Below are positions 27,700 through 35,107 of a stretch of 64,000 nucleotides of DNA, piece after piece. The stretch is taken from positions 107,639-171,638 of the forward strand of contig NZ_KB904713.1 in the NCBI RefSeq assembly GCF_000380165.1. The letters are read 5' to 3'. Position 1 is the first letter of the stretch; each line of letters begins with the position of its first letter. A program made the position numbers and the translations under genes. The DNA is from Wenjunlia vitaminophila DSM 41686 (GTDB taxonomy: Bacteria > Actinomycetota > Actinomycetes > Streptomycetales > Streptomycetaceae). The notes below the pieces were generated by a model that ran no database searches, had not been told where the DNA came from, and was given only the letters and a program-made list of their open reading frames with translations.

Positions 27700-29343
27700 A
27701 TGGCCGGTGTGCAGGTGGCACGCGCTCACGCTCTGGCCGTGCTGCGCATCCGCGGCACGGCACTGGGGATCGCCCTGCTGCCGGCCGCGTTCGCGGTGGT
27801 GCTGCTGGTCGGCGGCGCCACCGGGTGGATCGGCGGCTCCGACCAGGGCGGCTGGACGGCGTTCCGCTGGGCCGTGGTCGGTTCCGCACTGGTGGTCCTG
27901 GTGCTCGCCGGCAGCGTGGCCGCGGTCCTGGTGCGGGCGCGCCCCGCGCAGAGTCCCACCGTGCCGGTGGACGAGCGGGCCGCCCCGGAGCTCTACCGCA
28001 TGGTCCGTGAGCTGGCGGAGCGCCTCGACGTCCCGGCTCCCTCGGTGGTCGCGCTCACCCCGGACTGCGACAGCTGGCTGGAGGTCCGCCCGGACCGCCG
28101 GCGCCCGCCAGGGCGGCCGCCGCACCGCGGCGCGGAGCCGGCGACCCTGGTCCTGGTGATCGGCTCGCCCTTCCTGTGGTGGATGCGGGTGGCCGAGCTG
28201 CGGGCGCTGCTGGCCCCGGTGGTCGCCGGCACCGGCCCGTCCGCGGACCCGGACGTCGCCGCGGCCCGGAGGTTCGTCCGCGGCCTGGACGCCGCCGTCG
28301 CCATCAGCGCGTCCCCACCGCCCGGGGCGGTACCCGGCGCGGTCTGGGCCGCGCCGTTGCGGCGTCCCGCGTTCGCCCTGCTCGGCGCCGTCGCCAGGGT
28401 GCTGCTGCGGTCCTGTCGGGACCGTGCGTCGGAGATGGAACGGGCGGTCGCCTCATGGGCGTCGGAGCGGGCCCAACAGGTGGACTACGGGCTGCGGATC
28501 GTCGCCCAGGAACAGGTCGGCCTCGCCTACGCCGGCTGGGACCGGCTGCTCACCCGGGTGGCGCTGCCCGCCTGGCGCAGCGGGCGCTGGCCGTCCAGGC
28601 TCAACGCTGGAGTGGTCGCCGCCCTCACCGAGCTGTCCAGGCGGGACCGGCTCGCGGAGGGGTACGAGAGCCGGCTCGGTGAGCGCCCCGCCTGCGACCT
28701 GCTGGAAGACCCCGGGACGGTCGACCAGGAGGTGTCCCTGCTCGCGGCCAGGCTCTTCCACGGCGGCCCGCCGAGCCCCGGGCCGCACTGGTCGCCCGTG
28801 GGCTGGGACGAGTACCCCCAGCAGGTGGTGGACCGGATCTGGCGGGGCGGCGCCGCCCGGCTGCACCGGGTCCTTGACGAACTGGGCCCGGCCCCACGGG
28901 ACGACGCCGGGGCCACGGTCGCCCGGGTCCTCGACCGTCTCGCCCAGGGCGGTGGGGAGCCGCTGGCGGCTCGGCTGGTGGCCGCCCTGTCCCGCGAGGA
29001 CTGCGACCACGGCCCCGACGCCCCCCAGGCTCAGCTCGCCCCGACCCCCGGCGACGGCCAGGGGGTGTACCTGCCCGTCTACCAGCTCCAGCCGGCCCGC
29101 ACCGCGCGGGACCTGCTGATCGAGCACGTGACCGCCATGGTCTGCTGCGCCGCGGTGGACACCGCCGGGGCCCGGCCGGGCCTCGACTGGCTGGACGGGC
29201 CGGCGCTGCTCGTCGGCGGAGCGCGCAGGGCCGACTTCGCCTCGCCGGTGATCCGGTTGGTCGAGGGCGGCGACCCGGCCCCGCTGCGCACCTGGCTGGC
29301 CAACGCCGGCGTGCGCCTGGAGAAGCCGGTGCACCTCGGCTGA
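27700..29343 (+). CDS. M48 peptidase-like membrane protein lacking the zinc motif
   Basis: 547 residues. Two membrane segments lie near the N-terminus (GIALLPAAFAVVLLVGGATG and WAVVGSALVVLVLAGSVAAV), then a domain like the M48 core (LYRMVRELAERLDVPAPSVV, DCDSWLE). Where M48 enzymes have HEXXH after an ELRAVLA-like helix, this protein reads AELRALLAPVVAG, so both zinc histidines are missing. The later helix RASEMERAVASWASERAQ matches the third-ligand region in shape. It therefore looks like a pseudo-peptidase. ATG 27700 is chosen; GTG 27688 is possible. Its function is unknown; the next genes also appear envelope-related. Confidence 0.62.
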   Translation: MAGVQVARAHALAVLRIRGTALGIALLPAAFAVVLLVGGATGWIGGSDQGGWTAFRWAVVGSALVVLVLAGSVAAVLVRARPAQSPTVPVDERAAPELYRMVRELAERLDVPAPSVVALTPDCDSWLEVRPDRRRPPGRPPHRGAEPATLVLVIGSPFLWWMRVAELRALLAPVVAGTGPSADPDVAAARRFVRGLDAAVAISASPPPGAVPGAVWAAPLRRPAFALLGAVARVLLRSCRDRASEMERAVASWASERAQQVDYGLRIVAQEQVGLAYAGWDRLLTRVALPAWRSGRWPSRLNAGVVAALTELSRRDRLAEGYESRLGERPACDLLEDPGTVDQEVSLLAARLFHGGPPSPGPHWSPVGWDEYPQQVVDRIWRGGAARLHRVLDELGPAPRDDAGATVARVLDRLAQGGGEPLAARLVAALSREDCDHGPDAPQAQLAPTPGDGQGVYLPVYQLQPARTARDLLIEHVTAMVCCAAVDTAGARPGLDWLDGPALLVGGARRADFASPVIRLVEGGDPAPLRTWLANAGVRLEKPVHLG

Positions 29344-29496
29344 GCCGCGCGTGCGCCGGCTCGTCCGTTCCCACCCCTGTGAGCTAACACGCTCAGTTAC
29401 TCGCGTGCTGCGTATTGTGATGTGCTGTGGCTCGACGTGGACGTGGACGTGACCGGCAACGGGCCGGTGGATCGGCGAGCCGGAAGGGGCGGGTTC

Positions 29497-30825
29497 GTGG
29501 GTGACGGGCAGACTCCGGGGCGACGGACGGACCCCTGGACGGCGCAGGCGGGGGCCGGGGGACGGATCGAGGGCTTCGCGTCGGACGGTGCGGTGGCCCC
29601 GGGGGAGGCGGTGGACTTCCGGATCACCGTGGACCCACCGCGCGAGTTCCGGGTGGACGTGTACCGGGTGGGCCACTATGGCGGGGCCGGCGCCCACCGG
29701 CTCACTGCCAGCCCCACGCTGCCCGGCATGGTGCAACCGGAGCCGCTGGTGGCCGGGCGCACCGTGTCCTGTCACCACTGGTGGCGGTCCTGGAGACTGC
29801 CCGTTCCCCCGTCCTGGCGGTGCGGCGCCTACGTCGCCCAGCTCACCACCGTGGACGGCGCCCGCGGTCACGTCCCGTTCACCGTGCGCTCCCTGCCCCC
29901 GGCGGGCGAGCCGGGCCCGGAGGAGCCCACCGCGGCCACGTCGCCACCGGTGGCGGACCTGCTGGTGGTGCTGCCCGACATCACCTGGCAGGCCTACAAC
30001 TCCTACCCCGAGCAGGAGCTCCCCCCCGGCGTCCGGGACGCCCCGATGACCGTCTCGTTCGACCGGCCCTACGCCGGGACGGGCGTCCCCCCGTTCGCGG
30101 GGCACGCCCACGGGTTCATCCGGTGGGCCGAGCGCTACGGCTACGACCTCGCCTACGCCGAGGCCAGGGACCTGCACGCGGGCCGTGTCGCCGCGTCCCA
30201 CTACCGCGGCCTGGTCTTCCCCGGCCACGACGAGTACTGGACCGCGCCCATGCGGGCGGCGGTGCGGGAGGCCCGGGACCAGGGCACCTCGCTGGTCTTC
30301 CTGTCCGCCGGCTCCCTGGCCGGGCACGCCGACCTCGACCCGTCCCCGTCCGGTGAGCCGCACCGCCTGCTGACCTGCCGCGGGCGCCGGCGGCACCGCG
30401 GCGGCTCGGGTCGCGAGGCCGGTGACCCGGAGCAGGCGCTGCTCGGCATCCAGCACGCCGGCCCGGTTCCCGAGCCGGCGCCGCTGGTGGTGCGGAACGC
30501 CGGCCACTGGCTGTGGGAGGCCACCGGGGCCGAGGAGGGCGACCTGCTGCCCGGGCTGGTCGCCGGCTGCGCCGACCGCTACTTCCCGCGCACCAGCCTG
30601 CCCGAGTACCGGGAGCGGATCTTGTTGACCCACTCGCCGTACCGGGACGCCCGGGGTGCGCGCCGCCACCAGGAGACCTCGCTGTACCGGGCGCCCAGCG
30701 GCGCGCTGGTGTTCGCCTCGGGGACGTCCGCCTGGTCGCCGGCGCTCGACCGGTCGGGACGGGCCGAGTCCACGGTGCAGCGGGCCACAGCCAACCTGCT
30801 GGATCGGATCTGCAAGGGAGACTGA
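29497..30825 (+). CDS. N,N-dimethylformamidase beta-subunit-like domain protein
   Basis: 442 residues from GTG 29497, which has GGAAGGGGCGGG upstream; the frame is open to GTG 29422. The beta-sandwich N-terminus (IEGFASDGAVAPGEAVDFRI, FRVDVYRVGHYGG) and later ADLLVVLPDITWQAYNSY, GHDEYWTAPMRAAV and AGNSLAG-like SAGSLAGHADL are typical of this family. Family members are common in actinomycetes, and only a few are real DMF hydrolases. No signal peptide is evident. The neighbours are the M48-like gene and an L,D-transpeptidase-like gene, the same direction. A substrate cannot be inferred. Confidence 0.8.
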   Translation: MGDGQTPGRRTDPWTAQAGAGGRIEGFASDGAVAPGEAVDFRITVDPPREFRVDVYRVGHYGGAGAHRLTASPTLPGMVQPEPLVAGRTVSCHHWWRSWRLPVPPSWRCGAYVAQLTTVDGARGHVPFTVRSLPPAGEPGPEEPTAATSPPVADLLVVLPDITWQAYNSYPEQELPPGVRDAPMTVSFDRPYAGTGVPPFAGHAHGFIRWAERYGYDLAYAEARDLHAGRVAASHYRGLVFPGHDEYWTAPMRAAVREARDQGTSLVFLSAGSLAGHADLDPSPSGEPHRLLTCRGRRRHRGGSGREAGDPEQALLGIQHAGPVPEPAPLVVRNAGHWLWEATGAEEGDLLPGLVAGCADRYFPRTSLPEYRERILLTHSPYRDARGARRHQETSLYRAPSGALVFASGTSAWSPALDRSGRAESTVQRATANLLDRICKGD

Positions 30826-30969
30826 GCGCTACGCTGCATGCAGGACCAGCCATTGACCGTCCAGGGCCGAGGAACCCCCGGAGCCCGGGACGCGTCGGAA
30901 CTGAAGGACCCACCGGATTCGTACCCACCCGGGCAGGTCGGTGACCCCCGCGCGGAGCGCCGGGGCCCG

Positions 30970-30999
30970 CCGGTAGTGACCAGCCCGGTAGTGACTAGC
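30970..30999. repeat. 15-base direct repeat upstream of the L,D-transpeptidase-like gene
   Basis: CCGGTAGTGACCAGC (30970-30984) is followed directly by CCGGTAGTGACTAGC (30985-30999), one base different. It ends 17 bases before the start codon and overlaps the approach to the ribosome-binding site GAGGAG (31000-31005). A repressor site is possible. A TACGCT hexamer at 30830-30835 could be the -10 of a transcript with a leader of about 175 bases. Confidence 0.5.
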
Positions 31000-31016
31000 G
31001 AGGAGAACGCCGCCCC

Positions 31017-31577
31017 ATGGCCCGTCAGGTTTCCTCCAGGGTCGTCGTGACAGGTCTCGTCGTCTCCGCCCTGGCCGCAGTCTCCGCTCTGGCGATCCAG
31101 GCGAACGGCGCCACGTCGGGTGACCACACGGCGGGGCACAAGCCGTCGTCGGACAGCTCGTCCACCGCGCCGGGCAAGCCCCGCGCGCCCAAGGCCCCTT
31201 CGCTACCCCCGCATTCGGGCACCGGCAAGCGAATAGTCTATTCCCTGAAACTGGACCGGGTGTGGATCGTGAACGCCAGGGGCAAGCCGCTCAGCACGTT
31301 CGCGGTGTGGCCCGGCACCCTCGATCCTCCGATCGGTCTGCACCGGGTGACGTATCTGCTGCCCAACACCACCGGCTCCGATAACCTCCAGGTGGAACAC
31401 GTGATCTATTTCAGTACGGTGGAGAACACCTGGATCGCGTTTTCCGCCGCATTGGACGGATCTTCCCCCAAACCGGTGCCGGGAAAGAAGACCGGCGGGG
31501 TGCGGATGCGCCGCAGTGACAGTGCGAAACTGTGGGATTTCGCAGCCATCGGGACGCCGGTCATCGTCACCCCCTGA
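31017..31577 (+). CDS. Exported L,D-transpeptidase-like (YkuD fold) protein without catalytic cysteine
   Basis: 186 residues. An N-terminal signal anchor (VVVTGLVVSALAAVSALAIQ) is followed by a Ser/Pro/Lys-rich linker, then a YkuD-like domain: KRIVYSLKLDRVWIVNARGK, TFAVWPGTLDPP and a C-terminal GGVRMRRSDSAKLWDFAAIG. In active L,D-transpeptidases this last motif is SHGCVRM, with Cys as nucleophile. Here the residue is Gly and the His is missing, so cross-linking activity is unlikely. The fold and placement suggest a cell-wall-associated binding or regulatory protein. The start ATG 31017 has GAGGAG 11 bases upstream. Confidence 0.72.
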   Translation: MARQVSSRVVVTGLVVSALAAVSALAIQANGATSGDHTAGHKPSSDSSSTAPGKPRAPKAPSLPPHSGTGKRIVYSLKLDRVWIVNARGKPLSTFAVWPGTLDPPIGLHRVTYLLPNTTGSDNLQVEHVIYFSTVENTWIAFSAALDGSSPKPVPGKKTGGVRMRRSDSAKLWDFAAIGTPVIVTP

Positions 31578-31801
31578 GCCGTCCGGCGGCTCCACCCCCC
31601 CCGGCTGCCGTCCTCCCTCGCCGGTCCGCCCCCGGTCAGGGGCCCCGCCAGGGACCCGCGCGGGGAGCCGGACCGGGGGGCGCTGACGCCGGTCACCTGG
31701 GAAACCTTTCGGCCGAAGAACCGCGCCGCCCCGCCCCGGGGCGGCCCATTCTCGGAAGGTAGTGGAGAATCAATAGCGGCCGAGACGAGCGGGGAGGACT
31801 G

Positions 31802-32707
31802 ATGTCCGGATTTGTCGAGAAGCCCGAACCTGTGCAGGTTCCCGGCCTGGTGCACCTGCACACCGGCAAAGTGCGCGATCTCTACCAGAACGAGGCCGGC
31901 GACCTGGTGATGGTGGCGACCGACCGCATCTCCGCGTACGACTGGGTGCTCCCCACGGAGATCCCCGACAAGGGGCGGATCCTCACCCAGCTCTCCCTGT
32001 GGTGGTTCGACCAGCTCGCCGACCTGGTCCCCAACCACGTCCTGGCCGCCGAGCCACCTCAGGGCGCGCCCGCCGAGTGGGCCGGCCGCACCATGGTCTG
32101 CCGGGCGCTGCAGATGCTTCCCGTCGAGTGCGTGGCCCGCGGCTACCTCACCGGCTCCGGGCTCGTCGAGTACCAGGAGCACCGCACGGTGTGCGGGTTG
32201 GCCCTGCCCGAGGGCCTGGTCAACGGTTCCGAGCTGCCCGCGCCGATCTTCACTCCGGCGACCAAGGCCGAGGTGGGCGAGCACGACGAGAACGTCTCCT
32301 ACGAGGAGGTCGCCCGTCGGGTCGGCGCGGAGAGGGCCGCGCAACTGCGGCAGTGCACCCTCGCGGTGTACGGCCGCGGCAGGGACATGGCCCGGGACCG
32401 GGGCATCATCCTGGCGGACACCAAGTTCGAGTTCGGCCTGGACTCGCAGTCCCAGGAGCTGGTGCTCGCCGACGAGGTGCTGACCCCGGACTCCTCCCGC
32501 TTCTGGGCGCTGGACCAGTGGGAGCCGGGCCGGCAGCAGCCCTCGTTCGACAAGCAGTACGTCCGCGACTGGCTGACGTCGCCCGAGTCCGGCTGGGACC
32601 GGGCCTCCGAGCAGCCGCCGCCCGCCCTGCCCGACCACGTCGTGGAACACACCCGGGCCAGCTATGTCGAGGCCTACGAGCGGCTGACCGGGAGCTCCTG
32701 GAGCTAG
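31802..32707 (+). CDS. purC: Phosphoribosylaminoimidazole-succinocarboxamide synthase
   Basis: 301 residues, the longer actinomycete SAICAR synthetase. Seen: HTGKVRDLYQNEAGDLVMVA, TDRISAYDWVLPTEIPDKGR, MLPVECVARGYLTGSG, and DTKFEFGLDSQSQELVLADE. It ligates aspartate to CAIR with ATP, step 8 of purine synthesis. The start is ATG 31802 behind GGGGAGG. The 224-base region before it has a GCCGCCCCG..CGGGGCGGC hairpin near 31724-31745, either a terminator of the preceding gene or part of the leader. Confidence 0.97.
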   Translation: MSGFVEKPEPVQVPGLVHLHTGKVRDLYQNEAGDLVMVATDRISAYDWVLPTEIPDKGRILTQLSLWWFDQLADLVPNHVLAAEPPQGAPAEWAGRTMVCRALQMLPVECVARGYLTGSGLVEYQEHRTVCGLALPEGLVNGSELPAPIFTPATKAEVGEHDENVSYEEVARRVGAERAAQLRQCTLAVYGRGRDMARDRGIILADTKFEFGLDSQSQELVLADEVLTPDSSRFWALDQWEPGRQQPSFDKQYVRDWLTSPESGWDRASEQPPPALPDHVVEHTRASYVEAYERLTGSSWS

Positions 32708-32965
32708 CCCTGGCTGGTGCCCCCGCCCTCCGGGCGGACGGCGCCACACACCGGGGCCGGTCCGGTCGGAACGGGGCGGTCAACGCGGGGCGCGGACGGA
32801 ACCACGGGGCGCGCGGCACCTGGTGACCGAGTGGCGGGCGGGCACACGGCCAGCCCGCCACGGCGGGGGCGCACGGGTACGGACAGCACGGCACTGACTG
32901 GACGACAAGACGACCGCACCACAACGGCACGACAAGACGGCGGCACGACAAGATGGCGGCACGAC

Positions 32966-32992
32966 AAAGGCCCTGTCATCGACAGGGCCTTT
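32966..32992. terminator. Terminator between purC and the tRNA-Gly genes
   Basis: AAAGGCCCTGTC (32966-32977) pairs perfectly with GACAGGGCCTTT (32981-32992) around ATC, and TTCTTGTTG follows on the plus strand. It separates converging units. Just upstream, at about 32900-32965, GGCACGACAAGA recurs roughly every 16 bases. Bases 32708-32900 are otherwise empty. Confidence 0.85.
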
Positions 32993-33012
32993 TCTTGTTG
33001 CTCTCACATTGG

Positions 33013-33085
33013 AGCGGACGACGGGATTCGAACCCGCGACCCTCACCTTGGCAAGGTGATGCTCTACCAACTGAGCCACGTCCGC
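33013..33085 (-). tRNA. tRNA-Gly (anticodon GCC)
   Basis: 73 bases on the minus strand. The acceptor stem GCGGACG/CGTCCGC is perfect, the D-loop carries GG, the anticodon loop is TTGCCAA on a five-pair stem, and the T-arm is GGGTTCGAATCCC. All canonical features are present. Discriminator U; CCA is not encoded. Confidence 0.97.
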
Positions 33086-33121
33086 ACGAACACTGGAGGT
33101 AACCAGCGTAGCGCCATGCTC

Positions 33122-33141
33122 GACTGCTCTTTCGAGCAGTC
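33122..33141. promoter_or_regulatory. Perfect hairpin between the two tRNA-Gly genes
   Basis: GACTGCTC (33122-33129), loop TTTC, then GAGCAGTC (33134-33141). It may be a processing or termination signal for the minus-strand tRNA transcript; no T-run is present. Confidence 0.4.
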
Positions 33142-33212
33142 CGGCACACGGACCACTGTACCCGATGTCGGGAGGTCGTCCAGGGGCCGGTCTGTTCCGA
33201 TGGAGCAATCAG

Positions 33213-33284
33213 AGCGGGTGACAGGGATCGCACACTGCGCCTCCCCCTTGGAAAGGGGGCGCTCTACTACTGAGCTACACCCGC
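33213..33284 (-). tRNA. tRNA-Gly (anticodon TCC) with aberrant D- and T-arms
   Basis: 72 bases on the minus strand, acceptor stem GCGGGTG/CACCCGC perfect, D-stem GCTC/GAGC intact and anticodon stem CCCCC/GGGGG with loop TTTCCAA. The D-loop is AGTAGTA, where the usual GG is AG. The T-loop reads TGCGATC in place of TTCGANC, so position 55 is G, not T. The standard five-pair T-stem (CAGTG against CCTGT) retains one Watson-Crick pair and one wobble. A shifted pairing GCAG/CTGT gives four pairs with a ten-base loop. The G18-psi55 tertiary contact is therefore lost on both sides. It may be a non-ribosomal or decaying tRNA. Confidence 0.75.
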
Positions 33285-33430
33285 GGGACTCCGGTTCTTC
33301 CGGGCTTCTGCCCGTTTCCCCGGCGCGTATGAGAACCATAGCGGATCACCGGGGGGAGCTGTCCAATCGGCCTCCGACAGCCAAGTCCGGCCCCGAACGC
33401 GCTGGTTGGGGCCGCACCTGGCCGCGCGGC

Positions 33431-33748
33431 TCAGCCCGCCTTGGCGAACGCCTCGTACACCTTCTTGGGGATGCGGCCCCGCGGGGGCACCTCCATCCCG
33501 TGGGACCGGGCCCAGGCGCGCACCGCGGCCGGGTCGGGCGCCACCGAGGTGGTGCGGTAGGTCTTGCCTGACCTGCTGCGTCGCCGTCCCGCATCGACAA
33601 AGGGGGCGAGTGCGTCGCGCAGCTTGTCCGCGTTCGCCGCCGACAGGTCGATCTCGTAGGTCTTCCCGTCGAGGCCGAAGGAGACGGTCTCGGCCGCTTC
33701 GCCGCCGTCGATGTCGTCGAAGAGGCTGACCACCACGCGCTGCACCAT
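33431..33748 (-). CDS. lsr2: Lsr2-family nucleoid-associated protein
   Basis: 105 residues. The N-terminal dimerisation half is VQRVVVSLFDDIDGGEAAET and VSFGLDGKTYEIDLSAANAD. The C-terminal DNA-binding half is VRAWARSHGMEVPPRGRIPK, with the Arg-Gly-Arg minor-groove clamp. Lsr2 proteins silence AT-rich DNA by bridging. In Streptomyces two paralogues exist, and the one next to purS is usually called LsrL; the position here matches that, so this may be the LsrL orthologue. It is divergent from purS across an AT-rich gap. Confidence 0.9.
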   Translation of the reverse strand: MVQRVVVSLFDDIDGGEAAETVSFGLDGKTYEIDLSAANADKLRDALAPFVDAGRRRSRSGKTYRTTSVAPDPAAVRAWARSHGMEVPPRGRIPKKVYEAFAKAG

Positions 33749-34187
33749 AGATCCAGGTCCTTTTCTGCCAAGTCAATGCCGAAACAACCCGAAACTACAT
33801 CGGCACTCACCGTGAGGTGCGGCCTTCGGCTTGGTCGGCTGGTCGGGGCTCCTAGGCTTTCTTTTGTCCGGGCGAAGATGTGCCGTTCGCATTTCGCCGG
33901 ACTGGCGCCCCATGCATAAAGATACTTTTCCTCGCTGATTTTCTACAGAGCTGGCACCCGGTGGTGCCCCGGTGATGCCCAACCGTGATCAAATGTGTGA
34001 TCAAGAACGTCACATAGTGCAAGATCACGATCGCGATCAGAAGCGGAACCGTCCCGGTCACCGACATCCACCGGGAGCCCGTCGCGGGCGGCGCTGATCA
34101 GCACCCGGGACAGCGCCGGAGGGTTCGCCGAGGAGGCCCGCTACCCTGGGAGGACCTCCTTTACGCACCACACCACCGGGAGTGCCA
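33749..34187. promoter_or_regulatory. AT-rich divergent region between the Lsr2 gene and purS
   Basis: 439 bases, clearly AT-richer than the surroundings from about 33850 to 34040. It contains GTGATC..GATCAC and several TGATCA boxes (33985-34030) and a GGCACC..GGTGCC hairpin (33953-33968). Lsr2 binds AT-rich DNA, so autoregulation is plausible. A 71-codon hydrophobic frame on the minus strand (33852-34067) is not convincing as a gene. Confidence 0.5.
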
Positions 34188-34433
34188 GTGGCACGCGTCG
34201 TCGTCGACGTCATGCTCAAGCCGGAGATTCTCGATCCCCAGGGCCAGGCGGTGCAGCGAGCACTACCGCGCCTGGGCTTCTCCGGAATCACCGACGTCCG
34301 TCAGGGGAAGCGTTTCGAGCTCGAGGTGGAGGGGCCGGTTGACGCCGCTGCCCTCGCCCGCATCCGCGAGATGGCCGAGACGTTCCTCGCCAACACCGTC
34401 ATCGAGGACTTCGACGTCAGGGTCCAGTCGTGA
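34188..34433 (+). CDS. purS: FGAM synthase subunit PurS
   Basis: 81 residues: [40 protein letters not shown] and a C-terminal [16 protein letters not shown], the whole PurS fold. It bridges PurQ and PurL in the three-subunit formylglycinamidine synthase. GTG 34188 has GGGAG at a proper distance; GTG 34182 would overlap that site. It ends four bases inside purQ. Confidence 0.96.
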   Translation: MARVVVDVMLKPEILDPQGQAVQRALPRLGFSGITDVRQGKRFELEVEGPVDAAALARIREMAETFLANTVIEDFDVRVQS

Positions 34434-35107
34434 CCGCTCGGATCGGTGTGGTCACCTTTCCCGGCTCACTCGACGACCGGGACGCGCGGCGCGCGGTCCA
34501 GCTCGCCGGCGCGGAGCCGGTGGCCCTCTGGCACCGCGACAAGGACCTGCGTCAGGTGGACGCCGTGGTCCTGCCCGGCGGCTTCTCCTACGGGGACTAC
34601 CTGCGCGCCGGTGCCATCGCTCGTTTCTCCCCGGTCATGGAGACAGTGATCGCCGGAGCCCGGGACGGGCTGCCGGTGCTCGGGATCTGCAACGGGTTTC
34701 AGGTGCTATGCGAGTCCCACCTGCTGCCTGGGGCGCTGACCCGCAACGACCACCTGCACTTCGTCTGCCGGGACCAGCGCCTGCGGATCGAGAACGCCAC
34801 CACCGCCTGGACCAGCTCCTACCGACCCGACCAGGAGATCGTCATCCCGTTGAAGAACGGTGAGGGCGGTTACGTAGCCGACGAGCGCACCCTGGACATG
34901 CTGGAGGCCGAGGGCCGGGTGGTCGCCCGTTACCTGGAGCTCAACCCCAACGGTTCCCGGCGGGACATCGCCGGCGTCACCAACGAGGCCGGGAACGTGG
35001 TGGGCCTCATGCCGCACCCCGAGCACGCCGTGGAGTCGCTGACCGGCCCCGGCCTCGACGGCCTCGGCTTCTTCACCTCGGTCCTGAAGCGGCTGGTGAA
35101 CGCATGA
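34430..35107 (+). CDS. purQ: FGAM synthase glutamine amidotransferase subunit
   Basis: 225 residues, class I glutaminase. The nucleophile Cys is in [12 protein letters not shown] and the His/Glu pair in [11 protein letters not shown] near the C-terminus. It supplies ammonia to PurL for step 4 of purine synthesis. It overlaps purS (GTGA) and purL (ATGA), so the three subunits are translationally coupled. Confidence 0.97.
   Translation: MTARIGVVTFPGSLDDRDARRAVQLAGAEPVALWHRDKDLRQVDAVVLPGGFSYGDYLRAGAIARFSPVMETVIAGARDGLPVLGICNGFQVLCESHLLPGALTRNDHLHFVCRDQRLRIENATTAWTSSYRPDQEIVIPLKNGEGGYVADERTLDMLEAEGRVVARYLELNPNGSRRDIAGVTNEAGNVVGLMPHPEHAVESLTGPGLDGLGFFTSVLKRLVNA

Noticed and set aside
28453-30669. 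738-codon minus-strand open frame
   Set aside because: Antisense to the M48-like and dimethylformamidase-like genes; no motif.
30838-31050. 70-codon frame overlapping the start of the transpeptidase-like gene
   Set aside because: The ATG is only 2 bases after the candidate -10, so it would not be in the transcript; composition is Pro/Arg-rich.
33852-34067. 71-codon minus-strand frame with a hydrophobic segment
   Set aside because: AT-rich promoter region gives hydrophobic codons by chance; weak ribosome-binding site and no family.
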